DNA from: Plutella xylostella
Lineage: Eukaryota; Arthropoda; Insecta; Lepidoptera; Plutellidae
Reading direction: 5' to 3'
Length of the DNA: 64,000 nt
Assembly: GCF_932276165.1 (NCBI RefSeq)
Contig: NC_064005.1
Coordinates: 2,418,001 to 2,482,000 of the forward strand
The notes under the pieces are model-generated. The model had not been told where the DNA came from. It made no database searches and saw nothing but the letters and a program-made list of their open reading frames with translations. Every line of letters begins with the position of its first letter. Position 1 is the first letter of the stretch. This document shows positions 1-9,701 of the stretch, one piece after another. A program made the translations under genes and the position numbers.

Positions 1-43
1 TGATGGAACTGCCATAATAATTTAATATCTTATTACTTTTCAG

Positions 44-2620
44 AAATCTGGGTCTTGGAAACCGACTACGACAACTACGCCCTTCTGTACTCTTGCGTAA
101 ACATCGATGCTGAACATAGACGAGGTAAAACACATCTACATAAGTAACTATGTAAATTAATATACCTTATGATCAGGAAGAAACAGCGTTACTAACATAA
201 CATTGCTTTCAGTATGGAGCGCCAAACATAGCAAGGTGCGATCGCCTGGACCCCAGTTGGAGCTGTCACCAGCCATCGCAGCCAATGAAGTTCTGGCCGA
301 GAGCCTGTTCGAGAAAGTCAGTCAGACTGACGACTCCTGCTTCTACTACCCTCCCCAGGAGTACGTGCAAGACCAGGTCATCTTGCCAGGACAGTGCGAT
401 GAGGATATTCCTGTCGTACAGAACTTTGACGCTGCTGCTGTGAGTACCTCTTATCTACATTACAACCTACCTTCTTGCAACTGTGCATCTTGAATCATCA
501 GTCAGTTGAACACATTCTGCTAGCATGTCCATCTACTACGGAATCAAGAACAACACCTATCTCAGCTTTTACAACATCCAGGCTTGCTGCTCCAATTTAC
601 ACGAGAGCTAGGCTGGCTGAGCTTAATTTAAGGGGATGTGTAATCACAAAGGTTCCACTCTAAAGAGCCACGTGCAGGAGCTTTACAACTCCTCAGAATA
701 GAATACAGTAGAACTACAAATATTTTTCCTGTGTGCTCCAAAAATGTTTACCTCTTTCATAACTAATCCAACTGCATCTATAACCCACAGTACACCGGAA
801 CCTGGTACCAGATCGAGAGGTACCCTCAACGCTTCGAGAGCAAAGATGCCACCTGCATCGGAGCCAGATACTCCTTGAACGAGGAGACTGGCGTGGTGAC
901 TCTCCTGAACTGGCAAGTCATCGGCGACGAACTTGACCAGCTTGAAGGAAACGCCACCATCTCATCCACAGATGGATCTGCTAAGCTGATTGTCAATCTT
1001 CCTATTCGGGACTCGGAGGACGGAGGTAAAAGATTTTCTCGATATCACCTACCTTTTTATATGATATCCCACTGATGGGCTAAGGGCCCCTTATCTCTGC
1101 TTTATAACACCTAATCCATGGTGATGATTGACTTCGAGAGAATATAATTGGGAAGACTTGTCTTTGTAGCCCTATTACACCTATTTAGAAAATCGATGGA
1201 GTCCATTATGGAGTCTCATTCCCCCTACATTTTAAATGTCCTTTTGCTGTACAACATGGCCTATTAAGTTTAGAAATACGGTGCCTAATAGCTATTTATA
1301 TTGCAGCGTTCACATCGACGAGCCTGTACGTGTTGACTACTGACTACGTGTCTCACTCGCTGGCCTACAGCTGCACCAACCTCAACGACTACCAGAGAAC
1401 AGGTGAGGATGCCAGTCAGAGCTTCGTTACTAGAGAACCATAGTTTTTTTTTGGATTTCTAAGTATTTGTAACATCCTATTTGAATCCTTTAGGTAATTA
1501 TAGCTGCGTTCCAAGACATTAACAATTACTATGCTATTCGTAATGGTTTCTAACCCAAGGGGCCGACTTCTGAGGGGTAGCCGACTTTAGGTGTATATAT
1601 GTCGCAGGCAACTGGTTTAATCTCCTGTTTGATTGAACCACTAGCCCGTTCATTGGATGGCGCTATTCAGTTGTATGACTAAAGGACAACTCGTCAAGTC
1701 GTTGATTGTAACGTTCGACGTCTTGACTGAACGTCATTCAGCGAAGTCGTTGAATGGGATATAGTATAGCAACTTTGTAATGTCTGGTTAGGGTGAACAT
1801 CACCAGACAAGAGTCAACAAAAAGACTATGTTACAAAGCTCTTATCTCACAAATTAACTAAACAATAACAATAAACGTTCCTTCATATTGTTGTTCATAA
1901 TTATCCATGTTCGCCACTTTTTTTCTTTGAAACTATCCGCCCGCGGCGTAATAATAGGTAAATCCATGTTGTCACACTATTTTAACACAAATAACACACT
2001 TTAAAGCTAATTTATTTGCAAAAAACTAACAATATAGGTGCTTTTTGTGTCAGCTGTTAGCTGTTAGACGCCATATTTGTTTTATTCACCACCTGACTAA
2101 TTTTAAGTCAGCTAACTAGTTGGACGTTTTGTGACGCTTGCACAATCAACGTTCGGCCTAGTCATACAACTGAACAGCGCCATCCAATGAAAGGGCTAGT
2201 GGTTCAATCAAACAGGAGATTAAACCAGTTGCCTGCGACATATATACCCTATTAAATAATCGGAATGATCACACAAGGAGAGCAGCCAGGGATTGTATAC
2301 TTAGCACTCTTAATTACAGCTACATAGGGAAATCTTGCCTTTACTACTCTAAAACCAGAATCATATGCAATAACTTTCTGACTCTACAAATGTTTCTTTC
2401 CCCAGTCGGCTTCTGGAAACTCAGCAGGGAGCGTACCCTCTCTGCCAGCTCCGCATCAGCCATCAACAGCTACCTGAGCAGGAGACAGGAGCACCGGGCG
2501 GAATACTTCATTCAAGTCACCCAGAATGAAGACTGCGATGAACCCAGCTCTTCTGCCCTGGTCAAGAGCAGTGTACTGATCATTGCCATTTGTGCGCTCA
2601 TGCAAAGAGTATTTGCTTAG
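44..2620 (+). CDS. Tandem-domain lipocalin, GPI-anchor signal (5' end outside window)
   Basis: Exons 44-124, 213-439, 791-1025, 1307-1402 and 2406-2620; all junctions are AG/GT and phases agree. The first two exons encode the end of one lipocalin barrel (a W-V-L-x-T-D-Y-D-N-Y strand, then the Y-S-C cysteine) and a linker. The remaining exons encode a second, complete lipocalin: the GTWY form of the G-x-W motif at the start of the third exon, an LTTDYVSHSLAYSC strand in the fourth, and the C-terminal helix with a final Cys. The product is therefore a polyprotein-like lipocalin of at least two domains. The last ~20 residues are hydrophobic after a Ser-rich stretch, as in GPI-anchored lipocalins such as Lazarillo. 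Ligand unknown; lipophilic ligands (bilins, carotenoids, lipids) are usual in the family. More 5' domains may lie upstream. Confidence 0.85.
1594..2246. mobile_element. MITE with ~88 bp terminal inverted repeats in lipocalin intron 4
   Basis: About 88 bp starting TATATATGTCGCAGGC at 1594 is repeated in inverted orientation ending at 2246, with only a few mismatches. The ~650 bp between has no usable ORF. TA-rich ends suggest a TA or TATA target duplication, which cannot be separated from the repeat itself. It is a non-autonomous DNA transposon of unassigned superfamily and lies wholly inside the last intron. Confidence 0.8.
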
Positions 2621-3197
2621 GCTTCTAGGGTTAGGTATTTAATAATTGTAAGCTAATTTATTAACATCAATTCATTGTTAACTGAAATCAAATTCTCGTA
2701 TGTACCTATTTAGGTGTGTATTCACCTACTATTTACGGATGACTTAGAATTATGTACTGCGTACATTATGTGACTATTCGTATTTGTAGTTAGAACGAAT
2801 ACGATTCATATCGAACTTATAAATATAATAAAAATACAAAATAAGTCAAAACGAATTAGAAGTTTTATTTTATCTCCCGAGTACCTACCACAGGAATTCC
2901 CTTAAGTCCCCTAAAGTAGCAGCTGCAATAAAACGATTATAATCCTTATGGATATATGGTAGGTACTCTTGTTGTTGTCTGTAATGTGTGTAAAATCATT
3001 TTAATGTTTCTTTGCCTTTATATAAAAATACTACTGGATTATAATAATAAGTAGGTATTTTACAATATTTTACGATAATACGTTTTATTCTCGACAATCT
3101 AAATAACATTTAACACAAAACTTATAACTAGATGAAATTAAATATGCACTAACAAACTAAATCATTAAACTAATTCAAATCCAATTATAAAGTCCTG
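2621..3197. other. Lipocalin 3' UTR and short intergenic stretch
   Basis: An AATAAA polyadenylation signal lies at 2827-2832, about 205 bp after the lipocalin stop. The remaining AT-rich sequence up to the foldback element shows nothing else recognisable. Confidence 0.6.
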
Positions 3198-3206
3198 CCT
3201 GACAAT

Positions 3207-3433
3207 AGGTGTGTGAAGTTAGCAGCCTAAAGTTAGCAGCCTTTGAATACCCGACCAAATTAAGATGGTCACTTCAGTCATTGCATACTTTATCAATTAA
3301 AACACGTAAAAAGCCCCAAAAACATTGGAATAATAATGCTAGGTATTTATATAAACACTAAAATATGTCCTAAAATAAATAAATTCTAAAAAATACGACG
3401 TTTACTTACTGACGCTCCTGTTGGTTAATGGAT
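3207..3433. repeat. Left terminal domain of foldback element
   Basis: A unique-looking ~227 bp tip, inverted relative to 18304-18514. It contains a duplicated TTAGCAGCC motif at the very end, a motif also found in every satellite unit. The left and right tips differ by a small indel and a few substitutions. Confidence 0.8.
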
Positions 3434-3606
3434 ATTTTGTATGGGGGCACCAAGATGCTATAGACCTGCCCGCATCTCACCTGGTTTATTATGTGTGTTG
3501 TGTCATAAGAAAACACTGACAGAAGTTTCATCAACATTGAAACGGGATAGCAGGTGTCCAGGAGCCACTTTCTGACGGATTTTGGGTGAAAAATTGACAA
3601 TATTTC
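3434..3606 (-). repeat. Distal half-unit of left satellite arm, cut off by insertion
   Basis: 173 bp of the ~346 bp unit. It continues without loss at 9702-9711 once the 3607-9701 insertion and its target duplication are removed. The unit orientation is opposite to that of the right arm. Confidence 0.85.
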
Positions 3607-3868
3607 GGGTGCGTATTGCGAAGTATAAAAACGAAATGTATAATTTCACATTAATAACGTTCACAACCTATAATGAACGTTACGTATAACAACAAAATCT
3701 GTATTTTCATAAGGTATAAGATTCAATTGGTATAACGTACATTTTATATAAAATCAAAATATATAATACTTACGAAGACTAATATCAATTCGTATAACAT
3801 ACATTACGTATATCGATTAAAATATATACTATCGTTTAGTATAAAGTTCATAATCTGTGTTTAATTAC
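3607..3868. repeat. AT-rich left subterminal region with GTATAA/ATAACG motifs
   Basis: Short motifs GTATAA, CGTATAA and ATAACG recur many times in both orientations. The right end (9416-9701) has the same character. Clustered subterminal motifs of this kind are often transposase-binding sites in other elements; that role is inferred here. Confidence 0.5.
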
Positions 3869-3872
3869 CCAA

Positions 3873-4018
3873 CACCGTCAAACCCCCTAGCGCCAAAACC
3901 TAAAGATAGGTGCGACGACGAGCAAAGCGAGGAGGAGCGTGTTAGGTGCACATGTTCGTCGAAACCAAAGCGGAGCGCAGCGAAGCGGAGCGGAGCGTCT
4001 CCCCACATAGCGCAATAA
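3873..4018 (+). repeat. GC-rich ~150 bp module, single left copy
   Basis: Contains an AAAGATAGGTGCGACGACG core followed by purine-rich GAGCAAAGCGAGGAGGAG and GCGGAGCGCAGCGAAGCG runs. It is nearly identical to the three tandem copies at 8968-9412 and lies in the same orientation, so it is not part of an inverted repeat. It is open in several frames only because of its base composition. Confidence 0.8.
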
Positions 4019-4061
4019 TAGACGCATTTTTCCTGAAATAAAAATGACATATTATGTATCT

Positions 4062-4235
4062 AGCCTATCTGAAACCTAGTTAAACATTGTGAGATATGGC
4101 GTTTCGACTTTCTCCGTGTTCGGCATCATAAGGGTCACAGTGACAGTTAAATAAAGTCCATTTTTCTCTCCACCTTTAATTTGCAAGGTGCGGGTGCCTA
4201 TATAAATAGAGTGAGTCGCCCGCGCGCCTCAGTTG
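4062..4235 (+). repeat. Perfect 174-bp inverted repeat, left copy
   Basis: I compared this base by base with the complement of 8776-8949 and found no mismatch over 174 bp. Such identity implies a recent origin or conversion between the arms. It carries the core promoter described separately. Confidence 0.85.
4200..4235 (+). promoter_or_regulatory. Core promoter-like site (TATA box + arthropod initiator), left
   Basis: TATAAATA begins at 4201 and TCAGT, the arthropod initiator consensus, lies at 4229-4233. Its A is 30 bp downstream of the first T, the canonical spacing. It faces into the element. Transcription is inferred, not shown. Confidence 0.55.
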
Positions 4236-4829
4236 TAATATCACCATGCAGAAATGACTAGGTTTCAGATAGGCTAGATACATAATATGTCATTTTTATT
4301 TCAGGAAAAATGCGTCTATTATGTAGTCTGAGCCTATCTGAAACCTAGTTAAACATTGTGAGATGTGTTTATTATCGCATGGTGGAGAGAAAACCAACTG
4401 TGACCCATAAGCTACTGATGAGTATATCAGTAGATAAATATTTGAATCTTTAAATTTATAATGCATAGATTTCTAGGTAGTAGATATACTAAAAAGAAAG
4501 GTATAAGTATACATAAGACTTAAGTACTTCCTTATTATTCCTGACTTGTCAGAAAGTTATGGAAGGTATGTACCTATTCATATAGGTAGGTATTATACAT
4601 ATGGATACACACAGTGCCTCTTCGAAAGCAATACTTATAAGTAATTATTAATCAAAATCTTGTTATTGTCAAGGCAATATTTTTAACATACACTAGCCGA
4701 ATGGATGGAACCAGTGAAATACTTTGCAACAATATTTAAAAGCTGTAAAATGTAGAATATCGATCCAGCCCGCTGGGGCTCAGGCCAGCACATGCTGACT
4801 AGGGTATGTAATTCTGGACTGACCTCAGA

Positions 4830-4917
4830 AATGCAGCAGCCGACCCTGGAGCCTCGTGGACCTGCTCAGTCAGCCCCGTACGACGACACGGCCTGCAACA
4901 CCTGGCGCGGCATCTAG
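4830..4917 (+). other. GC-rich exon-like island
   Basis: A polypyrimidine-poor but valid CTCAG acceptor at about 4825 is followed by an open frame starting MQQPTLEPRGP and ending in TGG-CGC-GGC-ATC-TAG. It is a Pro/Gln-rich 28-codon reading frame in a strongly AT-rich setting. It could be a captured terminal exon; no homology is recognised and chance is possible. Confidence 0.2.
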
Positions 4918-6954
4918 TCCTTGGAACGAGGAGTGGTGCTTGAAGGGAAGATAATTTTACTAAATATCTCAGCCTCATCAGCTACTGGAAAAGATTAGAT
5001 GAAGGCTGTGACACTGGCGGATAACTAAGTATTCAGTTTTTCAAAACACGATGCAGGTCACCATATTCATATTCTAGATTGACAAGTAACACACAGTCTA
5101 ATTTTGTATTCTAACTAACTCGGCGGTTAACGAGTTCCTGTGCAGTCCTACTAGGAAGGAAAGTTATTTTATAAGCCTTTGCACCGATTTTGTGGGCTAC
5201 TATCATTCTGTATCATCATGGTGTGAATAGTATGAGCTCTGGCAGCATTCCTTGGTAGATGACATCAATTAATAAAGATTGATTAACACAACAATAACAA
5301 TTATAATAGTTGATAAATGAAACCCGGCTAACATGTCTTAACTGGGTAAGTAAATGATCAGTCATGCCACCAGGATAAGTAAAATGTTCAGTACTTCATA
5401 TGAAAAACATTAACAAGGTCACCTTTAGGTATGTTCGTCAACACTAAGGGCAGGTCTCGGCCAAAACCTTAAGGCTTCGCCTTGTTGCAACTTCAAAGGT
5501 ACGTAGGTAGGTACCTACTTACATTGCTGTAGGTTCGATTTTGAAAACATTAAGTCAACCTAGATAAAACAAAATAAAATAGCTCGGTTAAATAAAGATG
5601 GTACGTAAAGATGTTAGTTGTACCTGATCAGACCTGATGCAACGACAGCCAACATAGACTCTCTAATCTGTGGAAGAACAATCATGGTGGCGGGAACATG
5701 GACAGTTGGACGAGCCACCTCGAGCCTGACTTATCAAGCAGAACTGACAGTTCGCCAACAGCAGATAGCTTGCGGCTATCTATAGGTAAACTTAGGTAGT
5801 TAGCTATACCCAAGAAAAAGTCCTTGGACATCGATATGACAGTGGAACGGCGAATAACTGTGACACTCTTTAAAACAAAAAGGCTTGTTGTTTTCCAGCT
5901 AAGGAAGGTTACCTACTTCAGCGACCTGGTATTGCATTCTGAAAGAACTGCGAAGAGTTAATATTATGACTAATAATTATTACTTATTTAGAAAGTTTTC
6001 CGCAAACTCTAATAAATCAAGCAGCTACCACGTCACCGCTGCCCGGTTATAACTCTGTACTAGCTTAGTAGATATATATACCAGTTCTAGCCTTCAGCTA
6101 GAGGCCAGAGAGCTCCTAAATGAGATGCGAGTACGAGCATGACACAAGTAATTTTTTTACTTGGTAAGTAACTAGTTACGTAACTAACTGAAAGATCCAT
6201 AAAACAGATTACTCAAAATGGAATTGTGAAAACGGAACGTCTGCATCTTAACCAGTCAGTCTAAGTAGTTTCAGCAGATACAGTGTTGAAAAATAGTTAT
6301 GAAACGTTTGCGCCAGAATCGAATTAAAAATACATTTTCATTAGAGAAGCCGTTTAGGCATGAATAGGTACTTTCACCCTTTGAATTGTGCTCCAAATGA
6401 TGACCTTCGAAATTCATAGAAATTTAATGACGACTGCCATTGTTTATTATCTAGCCCAGTAAATTGAGTTGGGCTACGGCTACACGTGATGTGATACACA
6501 GTACACAGTAGGTATACTTATGCATGTTCCCAGAATAGTGGAAGTTATAATTTTACCAAAAGGTAGTCGTCTCGTGCAAGAGCACCGTTACTCGATTTAT
6601 TCGATACACAACTAGTAGACAGCTGCTGCGTAGAAGGTTCACGCATTTTTCAACAAAGAGCTCGGACACACACTCACAATCCACTGGGACATAAGGAAGA
6701 CAGCTTATATGGTGTCACTCAGAAACCGCGATGACACTCTGATCATGATCACCCGACAGTAGGATCATAATAAATTCGGTAACTTGTGAAGCGGTATGGT
6801 ATAGCAACAGCGACTTTCACGAAATCAGGAATTAGCTCAGTGCTTTCAGGTTGAACACTCGCCGGTGGGATTCACTTTGCTCACAGCCGAGAAAAGAAAA
6901 GACTCAAAGCTGGAATCTGCCGATGTGTCATGACACTTAAGATAGTGTCTGGGG

Positions 6955-7105
6955 GGTCACTTTATATGACGAAAAACGAATTTTCAGTGCACTGCGGCGC
7001 GAGCCGCTCTATCTGTTTGTATGTATTAAACGTGCCGATTGCACGACAGCTCTCGTTCGTTCGTTTCTCATCAGTATAGAGTAACGCTCCTGTACTTACC
7101 GTGCG
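6955..7105 (+). repeat. Dispersed repeat shared with 58475-58590
   Basis: GACGAAAAACGAA, GCACGAC and GCTCTCGTTCGTTC blocks, then CAGTATAGAGTAAC, occur here and again in the same order at 58475-58590. This is a dispersed, unclassified repeat family. Confidence 0.6.
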
Positions 7106-7637
7106 TCACCATTCCCATGAGCAGTCCAATGATCTTTAGGCAGTTTAGAACAAAAGCTGCATTAGACAGTTTTTTCAGCAGAGACATCGAAATAAAAAAT
7201 TGATTGCACAACTATCCCCAGGAGCAGTCTACAGGTCACTTTGGGCAGTTCAGAAGAAAGCTGCTTTAATAGAATACCCTACCTCAGCGGAGGCATCAAA
7301 TTGAAGTGCTATAACACTTTTAGAAGCGGTGCACGTTACCCGATTTGTCGTCATCCATGCCGATGCGGCTACGGCGACTGCAGGTGGTTACTCAGGCTTC
7401 GTTGGTGTGCCCTTGTATGGCTAACATGACCAACCTTGGCAGTAAACGTTCGTCTGCATATGCCAAAATCACTGATGAATAGCGCACGTTACTCGATACC
7501 TTCTGTATAAGTCACTCATAATGATGGCTGATGATGATGATGACCGTGCTAGCAATAGTGAAGGCGGTTCCGCTGAGCATAAAATCTCTTCCCAGACAGG
7601 GGGCGTTTGGATCTGGCAACCAGAACAGGAGTGCCAG

Positions 7638-8064
7638 GTGTGCGCAGCGATGCAGGTGGGACAACACAGCCGCCAGGGCAGGAGTACATGGCTGGGTCTA
7701 TGCAGCGATGCAGGTAGCACAAACCGGTGGCCAGGGCCAGGACCGGGTGTACGCTGCGATGCAGGTGGCACAAAACGGTGGCCAGGGCCAGGACCGGGTG
7801 TACAGCCGCCAGGGCAGGAGTGCATGGCTGGGTCTATTCAGCGATGCAGGTACCACAAACCGGTGGCCAGGGCCAGGACCGGGTGTACGCTGCGATGCAG
7901 GTGGCACGAGACGGCGGCCAGCGCAGGAGCACAGGGCCGGGTGTATGCTGCGATGCAGGTGGCACGAACCGGTGGCCAGGGCAGGAGCGCAGGGCCGGGT
8001 GTACGCTGCGATGCAGGTGCCACGAGACGGCGGCCAGCGCAGGAGCACAGGGCCGGGTGCAGGT
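7638..8064 (+). repeat. G-rich minisatellite, 51-58 bp units
   Basis: About seven imperfect units, each starting near GCGATGCAGGTGGCAC and containing GGTGGCCAGGGC or GGCGGCCAGCGC. Because unit lengths (51 and 58) are not consistently multiples of three, long overlapping frames appear in several phases on both strands. None looks like a real protein. Confidence 0.85.
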
Positions 8065-8589
8065 TACACGAAACTTCAATTTCACCGAATCGACCTGCCT
8101 ACCCTCAGCGGGTAGGTACCGGCGGATCACATTACTCGCCGCACATGCCACAATGTCCCAACATACTGAAACTCGGAGCCACGTGCTTCCTGTAAAAAAA
8201 TCCTATGACGGTCCTGGAAAGCTCCTGTTTGTAAAGCCTTACATAAGCTATAATCAAGTGCATTATTGTAATAGCAAAGTTTTTATCAACTGTTTTCTAA
8301 ATATATTAGAAATTGAGGGTAGAAAAATATATTTTTATTATTTTTTCCTGTATAAAATTAACATAATGCTTTACTTAAAGCGGTCATTAATGTAAGTATC
8401 TAGCTCAAGCGCCACTAGTAGGACCGGAATATGTGATCAATCATCACCACGACTATTGAATCGGTCCCTACTGCGTGGGATAAAAACCCCAAGCGCCGGA
8501 GCATTATGACCAGTGGCTGAGCTTTTAAAAGCAGTAAAAAATAGCATTTTACTCACGGCTTATCAACTCAAACCTTCGTTGCGAAATCC

Positions 8590-8735
8590 TCAGCAATGGC
8601 TGCGTGCGCAGCAGCCGGCAGGCCCCGCGCCGCCTGGTCCGCATCACGCTACAGCTCCTGGTAGCGAGGACTCCGCAAATTCAATATTATATTTTTCCCC
8701 GTCGGAGCGAAGCCGACGAGAACCGTGGCTACATT
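8590..8735 (+). other. GC-rich island with short frames
   Basis: A GC-rich patch follows CCTCAG at 8592 and is open in two frames for 40-60 codons (one Pro/Ala-rich). It resembles 4830-4917 in composition. No homology recognised; it may be a captured fragment or a chance frame. Confidence 0.2.
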
Positions 8736-8775
8736 GAGCCATTTTGCCGAAGTGTTCACTTCAAAAATCAAAAAC

Positions 8776-8949
8776 CAACTGAGGCGCGCGGGCGACTCAC
8801 TCTATTTATATAGGCACCCGCACCTTGCAAATTAAAGGTGGAGAGAAAAATGGACTTTATTTAACTGTCACTGTGACCCTTATGATGCCGAACACGGAGA
8901 AAGTCGAAACGCCATATCTCACAATGTTTAACTAGGTTTCAGATAGGCT
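8776..8949 (-). repeat. Perfect 174-bp inverted repeat, right copy
   Basis: Exact reverse complement of 4062-4235. It carries the same TATAAATA and TCAGT elements on the minus strand, so the two promoters face each other across the interior. Beyond this copy, pairing extends outward to 8965 with 4317-4364 rather than with 4016-4061, which marks the left end as rearranged. Confidence 0.85.
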
Positions 8950-8967
8950 CAGACTACATAATAATAA

Positions 8968-9412
8968 TAATGTCAAAACCCCTAGTACCAAAACCTAAAG
9001 ATAGGTGCGACAACGAGCAAAGCGAGGAGGAGCGTGTTAGGTGCACATGTTCGTCGAAACCAAAGCGGAGCGCAGCGAAGCGGAGCGGAGCGTCTCCCCA
9101 CATAGCGCCAATAATAATAATTATGTCAATACCCCTACTACCAAAACCTAAAGATAGGTGCGACGACGAGCAAAGCGAGGAGGAGCGTGTTAGGTGCACA
9201 TGTTCGTCGAAACCAAAGCGGAGCGCAGCGAAGCGGAGCGGAGCGTGTCCCCACACAGCGCCAATAATAATAATGTCAAAACCCCTAGTACCAAAACCTA
9301 AAGATAGGTGCGACGACGAGCAAAGCGAGGAGGAGCGTGTTAGGTGCACATGTTCGTCGAAACCAAAGCGGAGCGCAGCGAAGCGGAGCGGAGCGTCTCC
9401 CCACACATAACG
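8968..9412 (+). repeat. GC-rich module, three tandem ~150 bp copies
   Basis: Three copies of the module at 3873-4018, separated by short AATAATAAT spacers. They are highly similar, differing mainly at a few sites and in spacer length. Frames of ~146 codons on both strands are repeats of the same compositional artefact. Confidence 0.85.
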
Positions 9413-9415
9413 TCA

Positions 9416-9701
9416 ATAATAATGAAAATACGATACGACAATCTTTTATACTTTTTGTGCATTATACATTATGATAATTATATCCGTTGTAGAATATATG
9501 TTATAAACGTTATGCATTTTAATCGTTATATCAATTGAAATTATACTTTTTGAACGTTATTCTTAACGAAATTATGTATTTAGTAATTATGCCTTTCGTT
9601 TGTTATGCACAGTGATCGTTATACTTAATAAATTTATATCATATGGGCGTATACCTTGTGAATGTTATACCATTCGTTTTTATACCTCGTATTACTTACC
9701 C
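9416..9701. repeat. AT-rich right subterminal region of nested element
   Basis: Rich in CGTTAT, TTATAC and GTTATA motifs, mirroring 3607-3868. Ends with the inverted terminal repeat of the 6.1 kb element. Confidence 0.5.

Larger units (their letters stand above)
4016..4319. repeat. Hairpin: 64-bp inverted arms around the promoter-bearing segment
   Basis: Bases 4016-4080 are the reverse complement of about 4256-4319; the arms include TAGCCTATCTGAAACCTAGT. The loop holds the TATA/initiator segment. A partial direct copy of the same sequence follows at 4319-4364, so this end of the inner element looks rearranged by a local inverted duplication. Confidence 0.75.
4366..7500. other. Non-coding interior of nested element
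   Basis: AT-rich, no ORF above ~60 codons with recognisable content. A short GC-rich, exon-like island lies at 4830-4917, a dispersed repeat at 6955-7105, and weak ~107 bp degenerate tandem repetition (a GGCAGTTnAGAA motif) at about 7110-7330. Otherwise I see nothing. Confidence 0.5.
3607..9701. mobile_element. 6.1 kb element nested in the satellite arm, 9-bp TSD CAATATTTC
   Basis: The satellite sequence CAATATTTC is present on both sides (3598-3606 and 9702-9710). The ends are inverted: both read GGGT, then a variable stretch, then an identical GTATAAAAACGAA. Next come ~250 bp AT-rich subterminal regions on both sides, full of GTATAA/TTATAC/CGTTAT motifs, then GC-rich ~150 bp modules. No long ORF, transposase or reverse transcriptase is visible. 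The 8-9 bp duplication fits Mutator-like, Merlin or hAT-type elements; I cannot choose. The interior 4016-8949 may be a further insertion. Confidence 0.7.

Noticed and set aside
7469..8395. Several overlapping frames up to 224 codons on both strands
   Set aside because: All fall on the G-rich minisatellite; the residues are repeats of the same DNA unit in different phases.
4062..8949. Possible integrated virus, because inverted terminal repeats carry inward promoters
   Set aside because: No replication, capsid or other viral coding region exists between the repeats in any frame. A non-coding transposon is the simpler reading.
8954..9410. Mirror frames of ~146-150 codons on both strands
   Set aside because: They are the GC-rich 150-bp modules read through in tandem; composition, not coding, keeps them open.
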